Positions 44,736-56,714 of a stretch of DNA of 64,000 nt are shown here, piece after piece; position 1 is the first letter of the stretch, and every line of letters begins with the position of its first letter. The stretch comes from Macrophomina tecta (Eukaryota > Ascomycota > Dothideomycetes > Botryosphaeriales > Botryosphaeriaceae). Under the pieces are notes generated by a model, which was not told where the DNA came from, did not search any database, and worked only from the letters and a program-made list of their open reading frames with translations. Location of the stretch: assembly GCA_024180945.1 (NCBI GenBank), contig JAKSGN010000002.1, positions 3,410,001 through 3,474,000 of the forward strand, read 5' to 3'. The position numbers and the translations under genes were made by a program.

Positions 44736-47700
44736 TACTGTTTCCCAAAGTCCGAAGGCAATCGAGTTGAAGAGGAAAGAAAGAAGAGGTGACGGTGGTG
44801 GTACGTCGGGGGATATCTGTACATAGGATCTAGGACCCTGGATCAACACCGCGGTCAGCGGACCTTCGGTGGCCTGCTAATATCGTCCATGCTAATCTTG
44901 TTTGTGTAGTTCGCCGCCCGCTGGTTGTGATTTTCGTCGTCCTGCCATGCCCGCCAGCCGCAGCCACGCCTTAATTGACTGCTCGCTAGTCGTGTCCAAG
45001 CCTTAGCCAAACTAACCTCCAACACAGCTACTTGCTGATATAGCGAGCAGCGGCCCTCAGCTAACCGCCTAAGATGCTTTAGCATAGTCATATCAACAGC
45101 TTGGTGGCCTGGTTGCTCGCCTTGTTGAACTTTTTGCAGTCACGAACTTCCCTTCTGCCTCGCCGTAGCTGGATCCTCGACTAATTCCTTCCCATCAAGG
45201 ACAGACTGAAGGCTTTAGTGCCCGGCATACACTTCCCTTCGTTGGCAGTGCATCAGTCCTTGCACCGCTCTGCCCACGAAAGCATATCTGGAAGCTTCTG
45301 CACCAGGCAGTCGTGTGCTTTCAGCCGACAGTTCACCAATGCTTATCTGCAGGACACGCACGCCAAGCACAGACAGACATACTCGCATCAGAAACCGACC
45401 GCTAATCGTTCCTCTAGTGATGGGCCACCCTGGGCAACCTAACGCTACTGTGCACGCCCTTCATTGTTGTCCCTTCTATCGACTTTCTGCGTGCGCGTCA
45501 CCTCCGTGTTCCGCCGTGAAAACCGCCCAAAACACCATGTCTCCCGCCAACTAACTTTGCGCCGCCAACAGAATTCACCACACGCTCCACTATCCTACTG
45601 TGAGGCTTCTGGTCCGAGCCTGGACTCTCACACACCCAGCAGCGAAAGTCCTGGATCTGCTGGTCGACGAAGCATCACTATCGCTGCGCGATATCCCGCT
45701 GTGTCCTTCTCATTCAAAACCCCGATCCAGACCAGCGAGTCACGCAGTGTCTGTGGCTGCACGGTGCCGCGTTCCCCGCGTGCGGCATCAAGGGCATTGC
45801 TGCACTGTACCACCGATCCACAGCGCGCAGCCTCGCAGGCGAACAAGCATGCCTTCTCGCGTCACACTGCAATAGCAGGACGGGGGATGGTAAGGGCACA
45901 CGCACCGTGGATACAAATAGCACGTTGCTTCTCGCATCACAACGCGTGGAGGGAAAGACGAGGCGTGCCGGGTGGGAAAAATCCGTGGCGCGGCGCTATC
46001 GGACTCACTACTTCAATTACTTCAGTTTATGGAACGGGATGTGTGAAGAACGAGGGGGAGGGGCAGCGTTCGCGGACTCGTTGGCAGCGAGCTGATAATC
46101 GAGAGGTCAGGCAGTGGGCCGCGAAGTGAAAGAGCTTGGAGTAGCATGAAATAGTCTGTGACAAAGCGTCCGATTGATAGAGCAGGACCCGGATTTAGAA
46201 TTCTATGAGCGCGAAGGTATGTGTGTATGCAGCGGGGAGGTTAAAGAACCATGCCACAGCATCCCAGCTCATGCGCCTGCTCTAGTGGGCGGGAAGCAGC
46301 AGCGGAGTTGAAGCAGTCAGTTTCAATTTGTATCTCTCAGCGCGGTAGGGGTACCAAAATCCCTAGCGATCAGCGTTGAACGCCAAATAGCGTGCGTGAA
46401 TTGCTGCCGAAAGCATTGTAACATACTCACGATTGCCGTAGGGAGCCGAAGCATCCATCCAAATACCAGTGTTCGGAAGAAGAGTATTACGTGCACATGT
46501 GGATGGTACGGCAAGAAAACGCTTGCGAATGCCTTTGATGGCAGCTCATTTGTAGTTTGTTTATACTGCCTACAAAGGATATGCATGAACGGGGAGCTGG
46601 GCCAAGGACGGCCTGTGAAGGCAAGCTCGATGCCGAGAGAAAGCTTACGATTCATGGTGAACAGAAACACATCAAATGATGACGAAGAAATATACTTTTT
46701 CGCCATGGAATCGGGAAAAAGACTGTTTGGACGACTGGCGTACTTTTGGGACGATAGATTTCAACCGAGCTCGTGTCCAGCCATTGCGCTTCAGGTGGCG
46801 ACGGCATGGAGAGCCGGCAATGCTCGTGCCACGGAGATTATTCCGCCAGCAATAACCGTCGAGGCTGTCGCAAGTTGAAGAGGGAGGAGGAAGAGAATGG
46901 GGACATTGGAGGTAAAGCCGGGTGCGTCGGTAAAGCTGGTCCGGGGAAGAGGGACCCGATCGAGAGGTTCTCCCGAGAAAAGAAGCGCGGAGAGGGTCGC
47001 ACCGAGGGGGACAGGGAATGTTGAACTCACGCCTCTCGCCTGGCTGGACGTTCTGGAAAGGCAGCACCGGAGGCCACAAGTCTCAGCCAGCCCAGCCGAC
47101 GGACGGGACGGCTGTTTTCATGCGGCGCGGAGAGTCAATGGCCTGATATGTCTGGTTTCTGTCTTTACCAGGACTGTGGGAAGGTGTGGGCGGTGTATAT
47201 ATTCAAGGCGGAAAAGAAAGAGGGAGCAGACGGGGGGAAAAGCAAAGGAAGCAAGCAAGCAAGCAAGCACGCGTAATGGATGCTTGGGTGTGGAGGGGCA
47301 TGCAGCAGCAGAGCGACGACGCATACCAGATCCAATCGAGCGTCTCGAGAAGCGGGCTACCGGCAGATGGAGCAGACGTCACGAGCGTGTCGGCCAGTGG
47401 TTTGCGGCTGCTGGGGCCAACGAGACCCAGGCTGCGGCCAGCGGCATCACCGTCGCACAGATCTGTTCCCGAAGCCTCTCACAGCGCGGTAGCAAATCTG
47501 CGGGCGGCCGCAAATGGAGGGCGCTGAGGGAAGTGGGAGCGAGCACGCAAAGGGGGCAACAAGGGTGTCGAAGGCTCACGTGGGCGCTATGGTGCTGCAG
47601 CAAGACACGGCGGGCGGTGGCTTGCTGCCGTTCGTGCCAATATGACGATAGACGGTGGAGAGGGCGTCGAGCTTGGTATGCAAGGTTCTGGCAGCGGGCC

Positions 47701-48472
47701 AGAAGAGACGGGCTGGTGGCGGCTCGGGTTTCAGAGCGTTTCGGCGGCGTGCAGCAGCAGGCGGCTGCGCAACAATGCGCAAAGGGATGCCAGCTCGTAC
47801 CTGCGTGGGCTGGGCAGGCGGCTGCGCACAATCGCCCATTTCCCGAGGCCGGTCGCGGTGCTGAGGATGAGGGATGGCTGCCTGCTTCGGCCTCGGCGAC
47901 TCAACACCGCGAGCGCGAGGACCGGCCCCGGGCCTGCTCCACCACCACTCCCACCACCACCACCGCCGCCGCCGCCAACCACCCCCGGCCCCGGTTCTTC
48001 GCGCAGCCTGCTCCTCTATCTCCGGAGCGGAGTTTCAGCTGCGGACGTGGCTCGGATGGATGGGCGGGCGGCTTGCTTCTTCCTGTGCCCGCCGCCACAG
48101 GCTGCCCACCCGCCGCACGCGGGCTAGCGTGTCCTGGCGCCCCGTCTTGCACCGAAGCTTGTCGCTGCTCGGCCTTAACGCATCCAGCCTGATGAGCCTC
48201 GCCCGCTCGGTGCTCGCGGCAGTCATCTGCTGGACGGCCATGCATCAGCCGTCACCGCGAGCGCCACCAGTGCAGCCCGCCATGTCTGCTATATAACCGC
48301 TCACCCACCCCGCTGTATCTCTTATCTCAGTCATGCTAGCCTTGTCCCCTTCTGCCGTCCCGCTGCTGCGTTTTCTTCAGCCCAGCCTCTGATACCGCCT
48401 GTCCGCCGACACACAAGCCCTGACCCTGGCCTTTGTGCCCTGGAGACGAAGCATTCCTCCCTCCTCCTCCTC

Positions 48473-48494
48473 CCACCACCACCACCACCACCAC
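48473..48494 (+). repeat. CCA microsatellite before the MFS start codon
   Basis: About seven CCA/ACC units directly before the ATG at 48496, following a CTC-rich stretch; it lies in the transporter's 5' leader. Confidence 0.7.
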
Positions 48495-48495
48495 A

Positions 48496-50012
48496 ATGTC
48501 GTCGTCAACGTCCCTCTCCGATTCCCCAGTCTCGTCGGTCAAGGCCGTGAAGCGCGATTCTCAGCACAGCACTGTGCACGAGAAGAACAGCCACCTGCAT
48601 GATGCCGAGCCCGTCTCCGACCACACTGAAGCAAATATCCTGCCCAGCGTCGAGACTGAGCCCCAAGTAACCGACACATGGCCCGATGCCGATGCCGAGA
48701 AAGGTGGCCCACCCCAAGCCCCGCCGAATCCCATGATGGACCCGAAGAGCTTTCCGGATGGAGGCCTGGATGCTTGGCTGTGTGTGTTGGGGGGCTTCTG
48801 TGCTCTGTTCTGCAGTTTTGGCTGGATAAACTGCATCGGCGTGTTCCAAGAATACTACCAGACTCATCAACTGAGCCAATATTCTGCCAGTACCATCTCG
48901 TGGATCCCGTCGTGCGAAGCATTCATGATGTTCTTTGGCGTAAGTTGACTTCACCTCGCACCCCTCATCCCGTACTCGTTGGCTGACCTCGTCTCCAGGG
49001 ACCCATCATCGGCAAGCTCTACGACAACTACGGCCCGCGCTACATTCTGCTCGTCGGTAGTTTTCTGCACGTCTTCGGCTTGATGATGGCCAGCCTCTCC
49101 TCTAAGTACTACCAGTTCATCCTCTCCCAGGGCATCGTCTCCGCCATGGGCGCCAGCGCCATCTTCTACCCAGCCATGTCCACCAACGCCACCTGGTTCT
49201 TCCGGCGCCGCGCCCTCGCCTTCGGCCTCATGGCCGCCGGTTCTTCCATCGGCGGCGTCATCTTCCCCATCATGGTCTCACATCTGATCCCCCAAGTCGG
49301 CTTCCCCTGGACCATGCGCATCTGCGCCTTCCTCGTCCTCGCCCTCATGGTCGTCGCCAACCTGACCATCAAGTCGCGCATCCCGCCCATGCCCAAGCCT
49401 CTCGCCCCCATCGAATTCCTGCTGCCCTTCAAGGAGATGCCCTATCTGATGCTGACCATCGGCTCCTTCCTCTTCTTCATGGGCATGTTCCTCCCCATCA
49501 ACTACCTCATCGTCCAGGCCACCGCCGAGGGCATGTCGGCCCACCTCGCCTCCTACCTCATCCCCATCCTCAACGCCCTTTCGCTCTTCGGCCGCGTCCT
49601 CCCCGGTTACGTCGGCGACAAGGTCGGCCGCTACAACGTCATGCTCGTCCTGTGCGCCCTCACCGCCATCCTCGACCTCGCCCTCTGGATCCCCGCCACC
49701 GGCAACGCCGCCCTCATCGTCTTTGCTGCCGCCTACGGCTTTGGCTCCGGCGCCTTCGTCTCGATGGCCCCCGCCCTCATCGCCCAGATCTCCGATGTGC
49801 GCAAGATTGGCGTGCGCTCGGGTGCCATGTTCGCCGTCATCAGCATCGCGGCGCTCGTGAGCAGTCCGATCGCGGGTGCGATTGTTGGCGCCGAGCATGG
49901 CAGCTTCACGGGGCTGAAGGTCTTCTGTGGCGTCATGCAGATTGCCGGTGCGGTGTTCATCTTCTTCAGTAGGACCGCGTTGGTGGGGCTGAAGTTGAAG
50001 GTGAAGGTTTGA
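48496..50012 (+). CDS. MFS transporter, monocarboxylate (MCT)-like
   Basis: Two exons (48496-48939, 48999-50012) give 485 residues. A hydrophilic, Ser/Glu-rich cytosolic N-terminus of about 90 residues precedes the first membrane helix, which starts at [15 protein letters not shown], a typical opening of fungal MCT/Mch-like transporters. The loop-2/3 motif appears as [14 protein letters not shown] (intron just before it), with further helices at [36 protein letters not shown] and [19 protein letters not shown], and the short C-terminus KLKVKV. About 12 helices are expected. The family moves monocarboxylates, riboflavin or unidentified metabolites across the plasma membrane or vacuole; the substrate cannot be told from sequence. 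It faces 4.8 kb of gene-less upstream DNA. Confidence 0.92.
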
Positions 50013-50562
50013 TGTTTTTTTTTTTTTTCTTTCCTGCAGGTTCTTGGGTAACATGAGGTTGCGTATCGACTTTTAATATCGTTGGTGATTCCCCTCTCTA
50101 TTCTTTGGGGTTATGGGTGGATGCTTGTATAGCGGTTCTTCTGTTTCTTGTTTGATGAAGCGATGAAAACGATGCATGATTTGTAGACGGAGGGAAAGTA
50201 AGATGCTAGGGGTCCGGCTGGTTCGACTGGAGGGCTTAGAAAGCGTGCAGTTCCGAGGGTGTAAATTCTTTTACAGATCCCATATAATCCTCTACGATGC
50301 GTACAGCCGGTGCGCGCCGTGGTTGGAGGTGTGACAGCAGGGTTTGATAACCCTCTGCAACGTTAAACTCCGAAGATGAGATTCAAAGTCCACGAGAGCA
50401 GTTGAATGGAAGAAAATCTGGAAGCTAGCATGTTCGAAGAAAAACGCAAAAGATCCATTAATGCATTACTGGCTTCAATCTCGGGAACTGAGGTCACAGG
50501 AGAGTCCGTCGATCATAAACAATCGTCCTCAAAAACTCAGGACACGCTAGCCACCCGCTATC
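50013..50562. other. Convergent intergenic region
   Basis: 550 bp between the MFS and Gal80-like gene stops; a T-rich run follows the MFS stop at 50015-50029. No gene is seen. Confidence 0.5.
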
Positions 50563-51886
50563 CTACAACTCCAGCGACTCCCCATACGTATCACTCACAT
50601 ACTGCGCGGGCAACAGCCCCCTGTTCCCCTTCCTCTCGCGCCAAAACAGCTCATCCACCAACCTATGCCTCACAACCGCCTCATCCCAATCCGCATACTC
50701 GTGTTCCCCGCGCCTCCGCCCTTCTTCATCTTCTCTCCGCTCCGCCCCTTCCGCAAACACCTCATACAGCCTCGCCACGTTCCTCGCTGGCCACGGCAAC
50801 CCCCGCTCATCCCACTCATCGCCCTTCTCCGCCGCGCCGCCCAACTGCTCGACCTCGCCGCTCGCATGATCGTGCAGCCGGATCTCCGTCGCCGGGCCCC
50901 CGACGGACGGGAACGCGGAGCCCGAGACGCGGATTTCGCCGGCGGTGCCGTAGATGGACCAGATCGAGGCGGGCGTGCCGGGCAGCTCGGGCCCGCCACG
51001 GAGGTGGAAGGAAAGGAGCGCGTTGGAGGGCGAGAGGACGCCTTGGAGGAGAAGGTGGTCGGGCGTGGTGCGCGGGATGGTGCCGAGAATGGTGACGGGG
51101 TCGGAAGGGGTGGACTTGTGGGAGAGGGGCTTGTCGCGGAGGGCGGTGGTGGAGCGCTTGGTGGCGAGGATGGAGGAGAAGGATGTTAGTTGGCCGAGGG
51201 CTTGGGTGAGGAGGTCAAAGTCTGTGAAGGGGTGGCGAGAGTGAGCTGGGCGAATTTTTTTTCTTTTTTTAATTTTTGTTTGAGGGAGGGTTTTCCTTAC
51301 AATGTGAGAAGTGGATTGTCACCATGTTGCCGCCCGTCTTCTCGTCTTGCAGGTACGCCAGCTCCGCGAGGTCCTCAGCGCCGAAGTTGTGCGCGGCCAC
51401 CACGACGCTTACGCTGAGAACGTCGCCGATCCTGCCGGAGTCGAGCAGCCCTTTGATCTTGGAGAGGATGGGGGATTGGCGGCCCTGCAGGCCGACCAGC
51501 GTCCGAATGCCGCGGCTCTTGGCCAGCGCTGCGAGCTCCTCCGCCTCAGCCAGATTCGCGGCGAGCGGCCATTCGCAGTAGATGGCCTTGATGCTCTTGC
51601 TGGCTTGGAGGAGGGGCCGCAGGATGGGGAAGTGCCGGTCCACGCGCACGCTGCAGACGACCAGGTCGATGTCCGGGTCGGCGGCGAGGTCGGCGGGGGT
51701 GCCGTAGGCCTTGGTGGTGTGGGGCAGGTTGTGGGCTTTGATGGCGGCTTCGGCCGAGGCGACGCTGGAGTTGAGGAGGGCGGTGATTTGGTATTTTGAG
51801 GTTTGGGAGAGATAGGGGAGGTGCGCGGTGGCGGCCCAACTGCTGGAGGCAGAGAGGCCGATGAAGCCGATGCGGATGGGTGCCAT
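50563..51886 (-). CDS. Gal80-like Gfo/Idh/MocA-family protein
   Basis: Two exons (51301-51886, 50563-51221) give 414 residues. The N-terminal Rossmann domain starts MAPIRIGFIGLSASSSWAA and continues with HLPYL, ALLNSSV and DIDLVVCSVRVDRHF. The usual EKP motif carrying the catalytic lysine reads E105-W106-P107 (CEWPLAAN), as in Gal80-like fungal members, so dehydrogenase activity is doubtful. The C-terminal dimerisation/substrate domain ends in WDEAVVRHRLVDELF. Gal80 itself is an NAD(P)-binding repressor of galactose genes in budding yeasts; filamentous fungi have Gal80-like proteins of unknown role. The second exon is C-rich at wobble positions. The start is the first ATG of the family-like sequence. 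A TATATATA element lies about 130 nt upstream. Confidence 0.87.
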
Positions 51887-52672
51887 TTGCTTTGCTTGGG
51901 ATAAGCTGGGGTGGTCTTAGGTGGAGGTGGAGTATAGGGAAGATTGAAGTTCTGGGCAGTATAGAGACGCTGTCGGAAGGGGTACTGGACGGGCAATGGG
52001 GAGCCAGGAAAGGAAATATATATAGGCACAGGCAGACGACGTGCGGCAGTGGTTAGAGGGGGGATGGATTGGAAATTGGGCATTTATAAGCTGTGCAGTT
52101 AAAAGTGGCCGGTGTCAATCGCATCAAAGAGGTGTGATGTTAGAAATCAAAGCTACCCTTTTCGCAATAGCGCGGAGGAGTGGTGTGCTATTCGCCGGCC
52201 GCACGACGCCCGTCTGTAGCGCAGCGAGGGGCGCGATTCCATAAGCATGCCACACGCGCATGTCGTGGCCGCAGCCTGCGGCTCGAGGCGCTTCGCGGGC
52301 AGACAAATCTTCGACGCGGCGCCGTAGGAGGTGGAGTGCTGAGCGCGGAGGAGCAGGTTTCAAGCGGCAGCAAAGTCGCTGAGGGGTGGAGCCGGGGCGG
52401 GTGGAAAGTGGGCGCGGGCGGCGACAGGGCGTGCACGAGCGCAGGGCAGGCCGCCTGATTCGCCGTTGCCGTCGCGAGAGCTTGGGCCTGCGAAGTGCAG
52501 CGATGCTCCCCGTGCGGAGCGGTTGACGTGCATCAAAACTCTCTGCTCCGCCCAGGCCTGCAGAGCACAGGCGTGTTGTGCGTTTTTGTCGCCGCGTCTC
52601 GCTCTCTTCCTCTCGAGTCCAGCGTGCCGCCTCGCTCCTCCCCGCCGACCAAAGCAGCAACAATCCGCCAAG
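51887..52672. other. Divergent region between Gal80-like gene and VTC4
   Basis: 786 bp. It holds the promoters of both genes. A GC-rich stretch from about 52180 to 52470 has overlapping open frames without family match. Confidence 0.5.
52017..52024 (-). promoter_or_regulatory. TATA-like element of the Gal80-like gene
   Basis: TATATATA, about 131 nt before the Gal80-like start codon on the minus strand; being a palindrome it does not by itself fix direction. Confidence 0.4.
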
Positions 52673-55437
52673 ATGAGGTACGCGCAACATCCTGCACGCG
52701 CATCCAAGCTCTCGCTGCCATTGCGACTGACTGCCCCGCCCTCGCTAGGTTCGGCCAACAGCTGCGCACCTCGCTGATCAAGGACTGGTACTACTACTAC
52801 ATTTCCTACGACGACCTCAAGGAGAGCCTCAAGAAGGCCGGCGACGGCTCCACCACCGCCAAAACCGGCTCGCGACGCGTCGAGTGGTCCGAGAAGGACG
52901 AGCAGCGCTTCGTCCACGAGCTGGAGCAGGAGCTCGACAAGGTCCACACTTTCCAGCAGGTCAAGAGCGGCGAGATCGTGCGCCGAATCAAGACTTCCGA
53001 GAAAGAGGTCAACGATGTCATCTCGCGCGCCGAGCAGGCCAACAACGGCAACCAGAACGTCGAGCCGCCCACCGAGGACGACTTCGAGGCTCTGGAGGAG
53101 GATTTGAGCGATATCATCGCCGATGTGCATGATCTGGCAAAGTTCACCCAGTTGAACTACACCGGTTTCCAGAAGATCATCAAGAAGCATGATGTAAGCT
53201 GAGCCTCATACAGTCAACCCTTGCGACCATTGCTGGAGGGGCCCCCCACCTCTCTTGCCACTGGCTGAAGACGCTGCGTCTCTCACTGCCTGAGTCTCAC
53301 CCTTATGTTGTTGATTGGCTGTCAATTCCTCAATACGTCTTTGCCCAACCACAGTTGCCGGGAGCGGACGGAGATTACGTGCTAATTAGCCTCTGTAGAA
53401 ACTGACATCCTGGCACCTCAAACCCGTTTTCGCCGCCCGCCTGCGCGCTAAGCCTTTCTTCAAGGACAACTACGACAACTTTATCGTGAAGCTATCCAAA
53501 CTCTACGACCTCGTCCGCACCCGTGGTAACCCGACCAAGGGAGACTCGTCCGCCGGGGGATCCCAGCAGAACTTCGTTCGCCAGACTACCAAATACTGGG
53601 TGCACCCGGACAACATCACCGAGTTGAAGCTTATCATTCTGAAGCATTTACCCGTACTGGTCTTCAATGCGAGCAAGGAGTTTGAGGCGAAGGATTCGGC
53701 TATCTCGTCAATCTACTATGACAACACGGATACTTGGGAGCTTTACACGGGCCGCTTGAAAAAGACGGAGGGCGCCGAAGCTATCCGTCTCCGTTGGTAT
53801 GGAGGTATGGAAACGGACACCATCTTTGTTGAGAGGAAGACGCATCGTGAAGACTGGACGGGCGAGAAGTCTGTCAAGGCTCGTTTCGCTCTGAAGGAGA
53901 AGAATGTCAACGCTTTCCTGTCCGGGAAGATGACTGTTGACCAAGTTTTTGAGAAGATGCGCAAAGAAGGAAAGAAGAGCGAGAAGGAGATTGCGGACCT
54001 GGAGCAACTCGCACGGGAGATTCAGTACCGCGTCATCACCCGCAAACTGGTCCCGGTGACTCGATCCTTCTACAACCGCACAGCGTTTCAACTTCCTGGA
54101 GACGCTCGCGTGCGTATTTCCCTCGATACCGAGTTGACCATGACCCGTGAGGATAATCTCGATGGCCGGTCTCGTGCGGGCAAGAACTGGCGCCGGATGG
54201 ACATCGGTATCGATTATCCCTTTCCACAACTCCCTCCCGAGGATGTGGAGCGTTTCCCCTACGCCGTGCTTGAAGTGAAGCTCCAGACGCAGATGGGGCA
54301 AGAACCTCCGCAGTGGATTCGCGAACTTACCGCAAGTCACTTAGTCGAGGCTGTGCCTAAGTTCAGTAAGTTTATCCACGGTACGGCCAAACTGCAACCA
54401 AACCGTATCCATCTACTTCCTTTCTGGATGCCTCAGATGGATGTGGATATCCGCAAGCCCATCAGCTACCGCTTCGGCATCGAGCGTCCTGGTCAGAGCG
54501 CCGACATCTCCACCAGCGGTGCGGGCTATGATGACGACGAGTCCGAAGACGAGGACAACCTCGCACTGCCAGGCAACGAAGGGCCGGACGATGATGAAGG
54601 AATTAGTCGCCTGCGCGCTGCCCGTGACGCACTGGAGCAGCATGATCTGGAAGTCCGTCGTGACTATGGCAGCGTTGCTAATAGCGAACACAACGGCGCA
54701 ACGGGCAATCGGCTCGACATTGAAGAGCGCATCGCCGCTCGTCCCCAGCCCGAGGACGACTACCCGCTGTACGACTCGGATGACGACGAGAGCGACGATC
54801 TCGAGGAGGCGCGCCGTGTCGGGGGCTGGCACTACCGTCGCAAGCAGCTTGAGCATGCTGTCTCGGCGGCCGGCGGCAAGATCATATCTCTCCTCAAGAG
54901 TGCTAAGCCTGCTCCGCGCAGCACACCCATCCCAGAGAACGGAACGAGTATGGGTGTACCGAGGGGAACAGGCGAGGTTAAAAGGTTCAAGGCGCCCAAG
55001 GGGAAGAGGATTCACGTGCCTGTTCGCGTAGAGCCGAAGGTTTTCTTCGCAGCTGAGCGAACCTTTTTGAGTTGGTTAGAGTTCTCGATCATCTTGGGCA
55101 GTATTGCGGCGACATTGCTGAACTTTGGTGAGTTTGGACACGATCCCCCAGTAACTGCTGTTTCTAATGCGAGATCTCAGGTGACAACATTGCTCTCGCC
55201 TCTGCCTGGGCGTTCACCATCATCGCCTGCTTCTCGCTCTTCTACTCGATGGGCCTGTATCTTTGGCGCGTCGAAAAGATTCGTAACCGTCGTGCCGTGC
55301 GCTATCACGACAAGTACGGCCCGACGGTGCTATGTATTGGTCTTTTGGCCGCAGTAGTCATCAGTTTCGGGTTGAGGATTGGGCACCCGGGAGGCTGGAA
55401 TGGTGGCTTGAAGGATGGAGGTATGAAGGGGCGCTAA
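52673..55437 (+). CDS. VTC4: Vacuolar transporter chaperone 4, polyphosphate polymerase
   Basis: Four coding exons (52673-52677, 52749-53193, 53399-55127, 55181-55437) give 811 residues. The first coding exon is just ATGAG; splicing yields [20 protein letters not shown], the standard Vtc4 start. Domains: SPX (residues 1 to about 150; basic cluster [11 protein letters not shown] then KLTSW across an intron) that senses inositol pyrophosphates, the VTC catalytic tunnel domain (about 200-490; [50 protein letters not shown]), an acidic linker ([10 protein letters not shown]), and a C-terminal DUF202 membrane domain with three helices ([14 protein letters not shown] onward). It makes polyphosphate from ATP and moves it into the vacuole as part of the VTC complex. 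Intact. Confidence 0.96.
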
Positions 55438-56714
55438 GGGATTGGTTTGCGGAATGGGTTGCAGCAGAGGGCATGGTTCTTGGTGCAAGCTCATGGTGGG
55501 GGCGGATTGTTGATTTTGGAAATTCTCATCGCTGCGTTCCGCATGGTTCAAAAGTTGCGTTGCCATGCTTCGTGGGTTAGATTGGATATGTTATGTACGA
55601 GTACATGTCTTTCATAGCGCAGCAGAATAGGAGACTCTCTTTCGTACAGGAGGTGAATTTGGGAGGCATTTGCCGCGTGGCAGGTCGCAGATCCGCCAGC
55701 GATTAGTGATTGGGCTCGCAAAGCATTGTCGACGAAGAGTATGCTGCAGGGCTCACAGACCCCGCGTGGGGCCCACGTGGTCGGTCCGTCGTGGCATCGA
55801 ACTGAAGGCAAAGGCGCATAATGAAGAGAAATCGGCCGGGAAGTGTGCTACAGCACCCTACGGATGGGCCGTTCATTCCGCCGGTCAGCAAACGGAGATC
55901 TTTGCGGACCGGGTATAAGGGAAGGTAATGTCTTATATCCGGCCGATCGGCCGCGGTGAGGGTTAGAGCTGGGTGCGCTCGAGGTTCGTGGTGTTTCACG
56001 ACCGGTGGAACTGCGGTGCCAGCCCCGGAGGGAGTCCTTCTGGCCGGAGACACGAAGCTTGATTCCGTCGGGAGCGGGGTGAGCGGAGGCTCCGGTTGAG
56101 GTGCTGCTGATGCGGCCCGTGGCTCTTTTGCGGCGCGCGCAATGGAGATAGCGGCCTAAGAATCTGTCGTTGCAGCAAATGCGGCTAGCCACCTGCCGCC
56201 AACATCTCACATCGTCCAGTCCTGGCGTCCCATGGGCGAAGCTTTTCGGGAGGATTCGATGAGGATTGCTTAAAGCCGATCACTTCCCGGTCAAGCATGC
56301 TGGCCGACACGGCCTGGGCGGCGGCATCCGGCCTCCGTGTGCCGGATTATGCTGCTCCACCGCCAATGGGCCACCGGAAGAAGGCTGGACGAGGGCTAGT
56401 TGGAGCTCGAAGCAGCTCGCGGGCCGGCTTCCTGATGCGACGGCATCGTTTGTCGGCGTGAGATTGGCGAAAGCTGATGTCGTCAGCGCGTGCACGTACC
56501 CCACATTTTCATTGACAAATCCGAACCGCTGCCGACGCCATTCTGGAGGGGCAGAGATATCGCCGGCTTGAGCCTTCGGGATAAAAGAACTGCCATTTCC
56601 CACCTCTCCGCCCGGCTGGTGTTGTTCGTCTCCAATCCAGCTCGCATTTTCACTCTCCCATCTCCGCAGTTCTTTCAGAAGCTCCATCCCAGTCGCTCCT
56701 CACACACAGCAACA
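55438..56714. other. Intergenic region, VTC4 to second hydrolase
   Basis: 1.3 kb without a supportable gene; moderately GC-rich toward the right. Confidence 0.5.

Larger units (their letters stand above)
43683..48495. other. Long gene-less region upstream of the MFS transporter
   Basis: 4.8 kb without a supportable gene. It has a degenerate GC-rich repeat cluster at 44440-44735, an (AAGC)5 microsatellite near 47246-47267, and increasing GC toward 48 kb. An ORF of 431 codons at 46897-48192 is Arg/Gly/Ala-rich, lacks any family motif and overlaps other long frames on both strands. A CCA/CCG microsatellite lies near 47938-47980. Promoter, long non-coding RNA or decayed repeat are all possible. 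Confidence 0.45.

Noticed and set aside
46897..48192. 431-codon open frame on the plus strand
   Set aside because: GC-driven; Arg/Gly/Ala-rich, no motif, and overlaps other long frames on both strands.
49278..50054. 258-codon antisense frame across the MFS gene
   Set aside because: Shadow of the codon bias of the MFS second exon.
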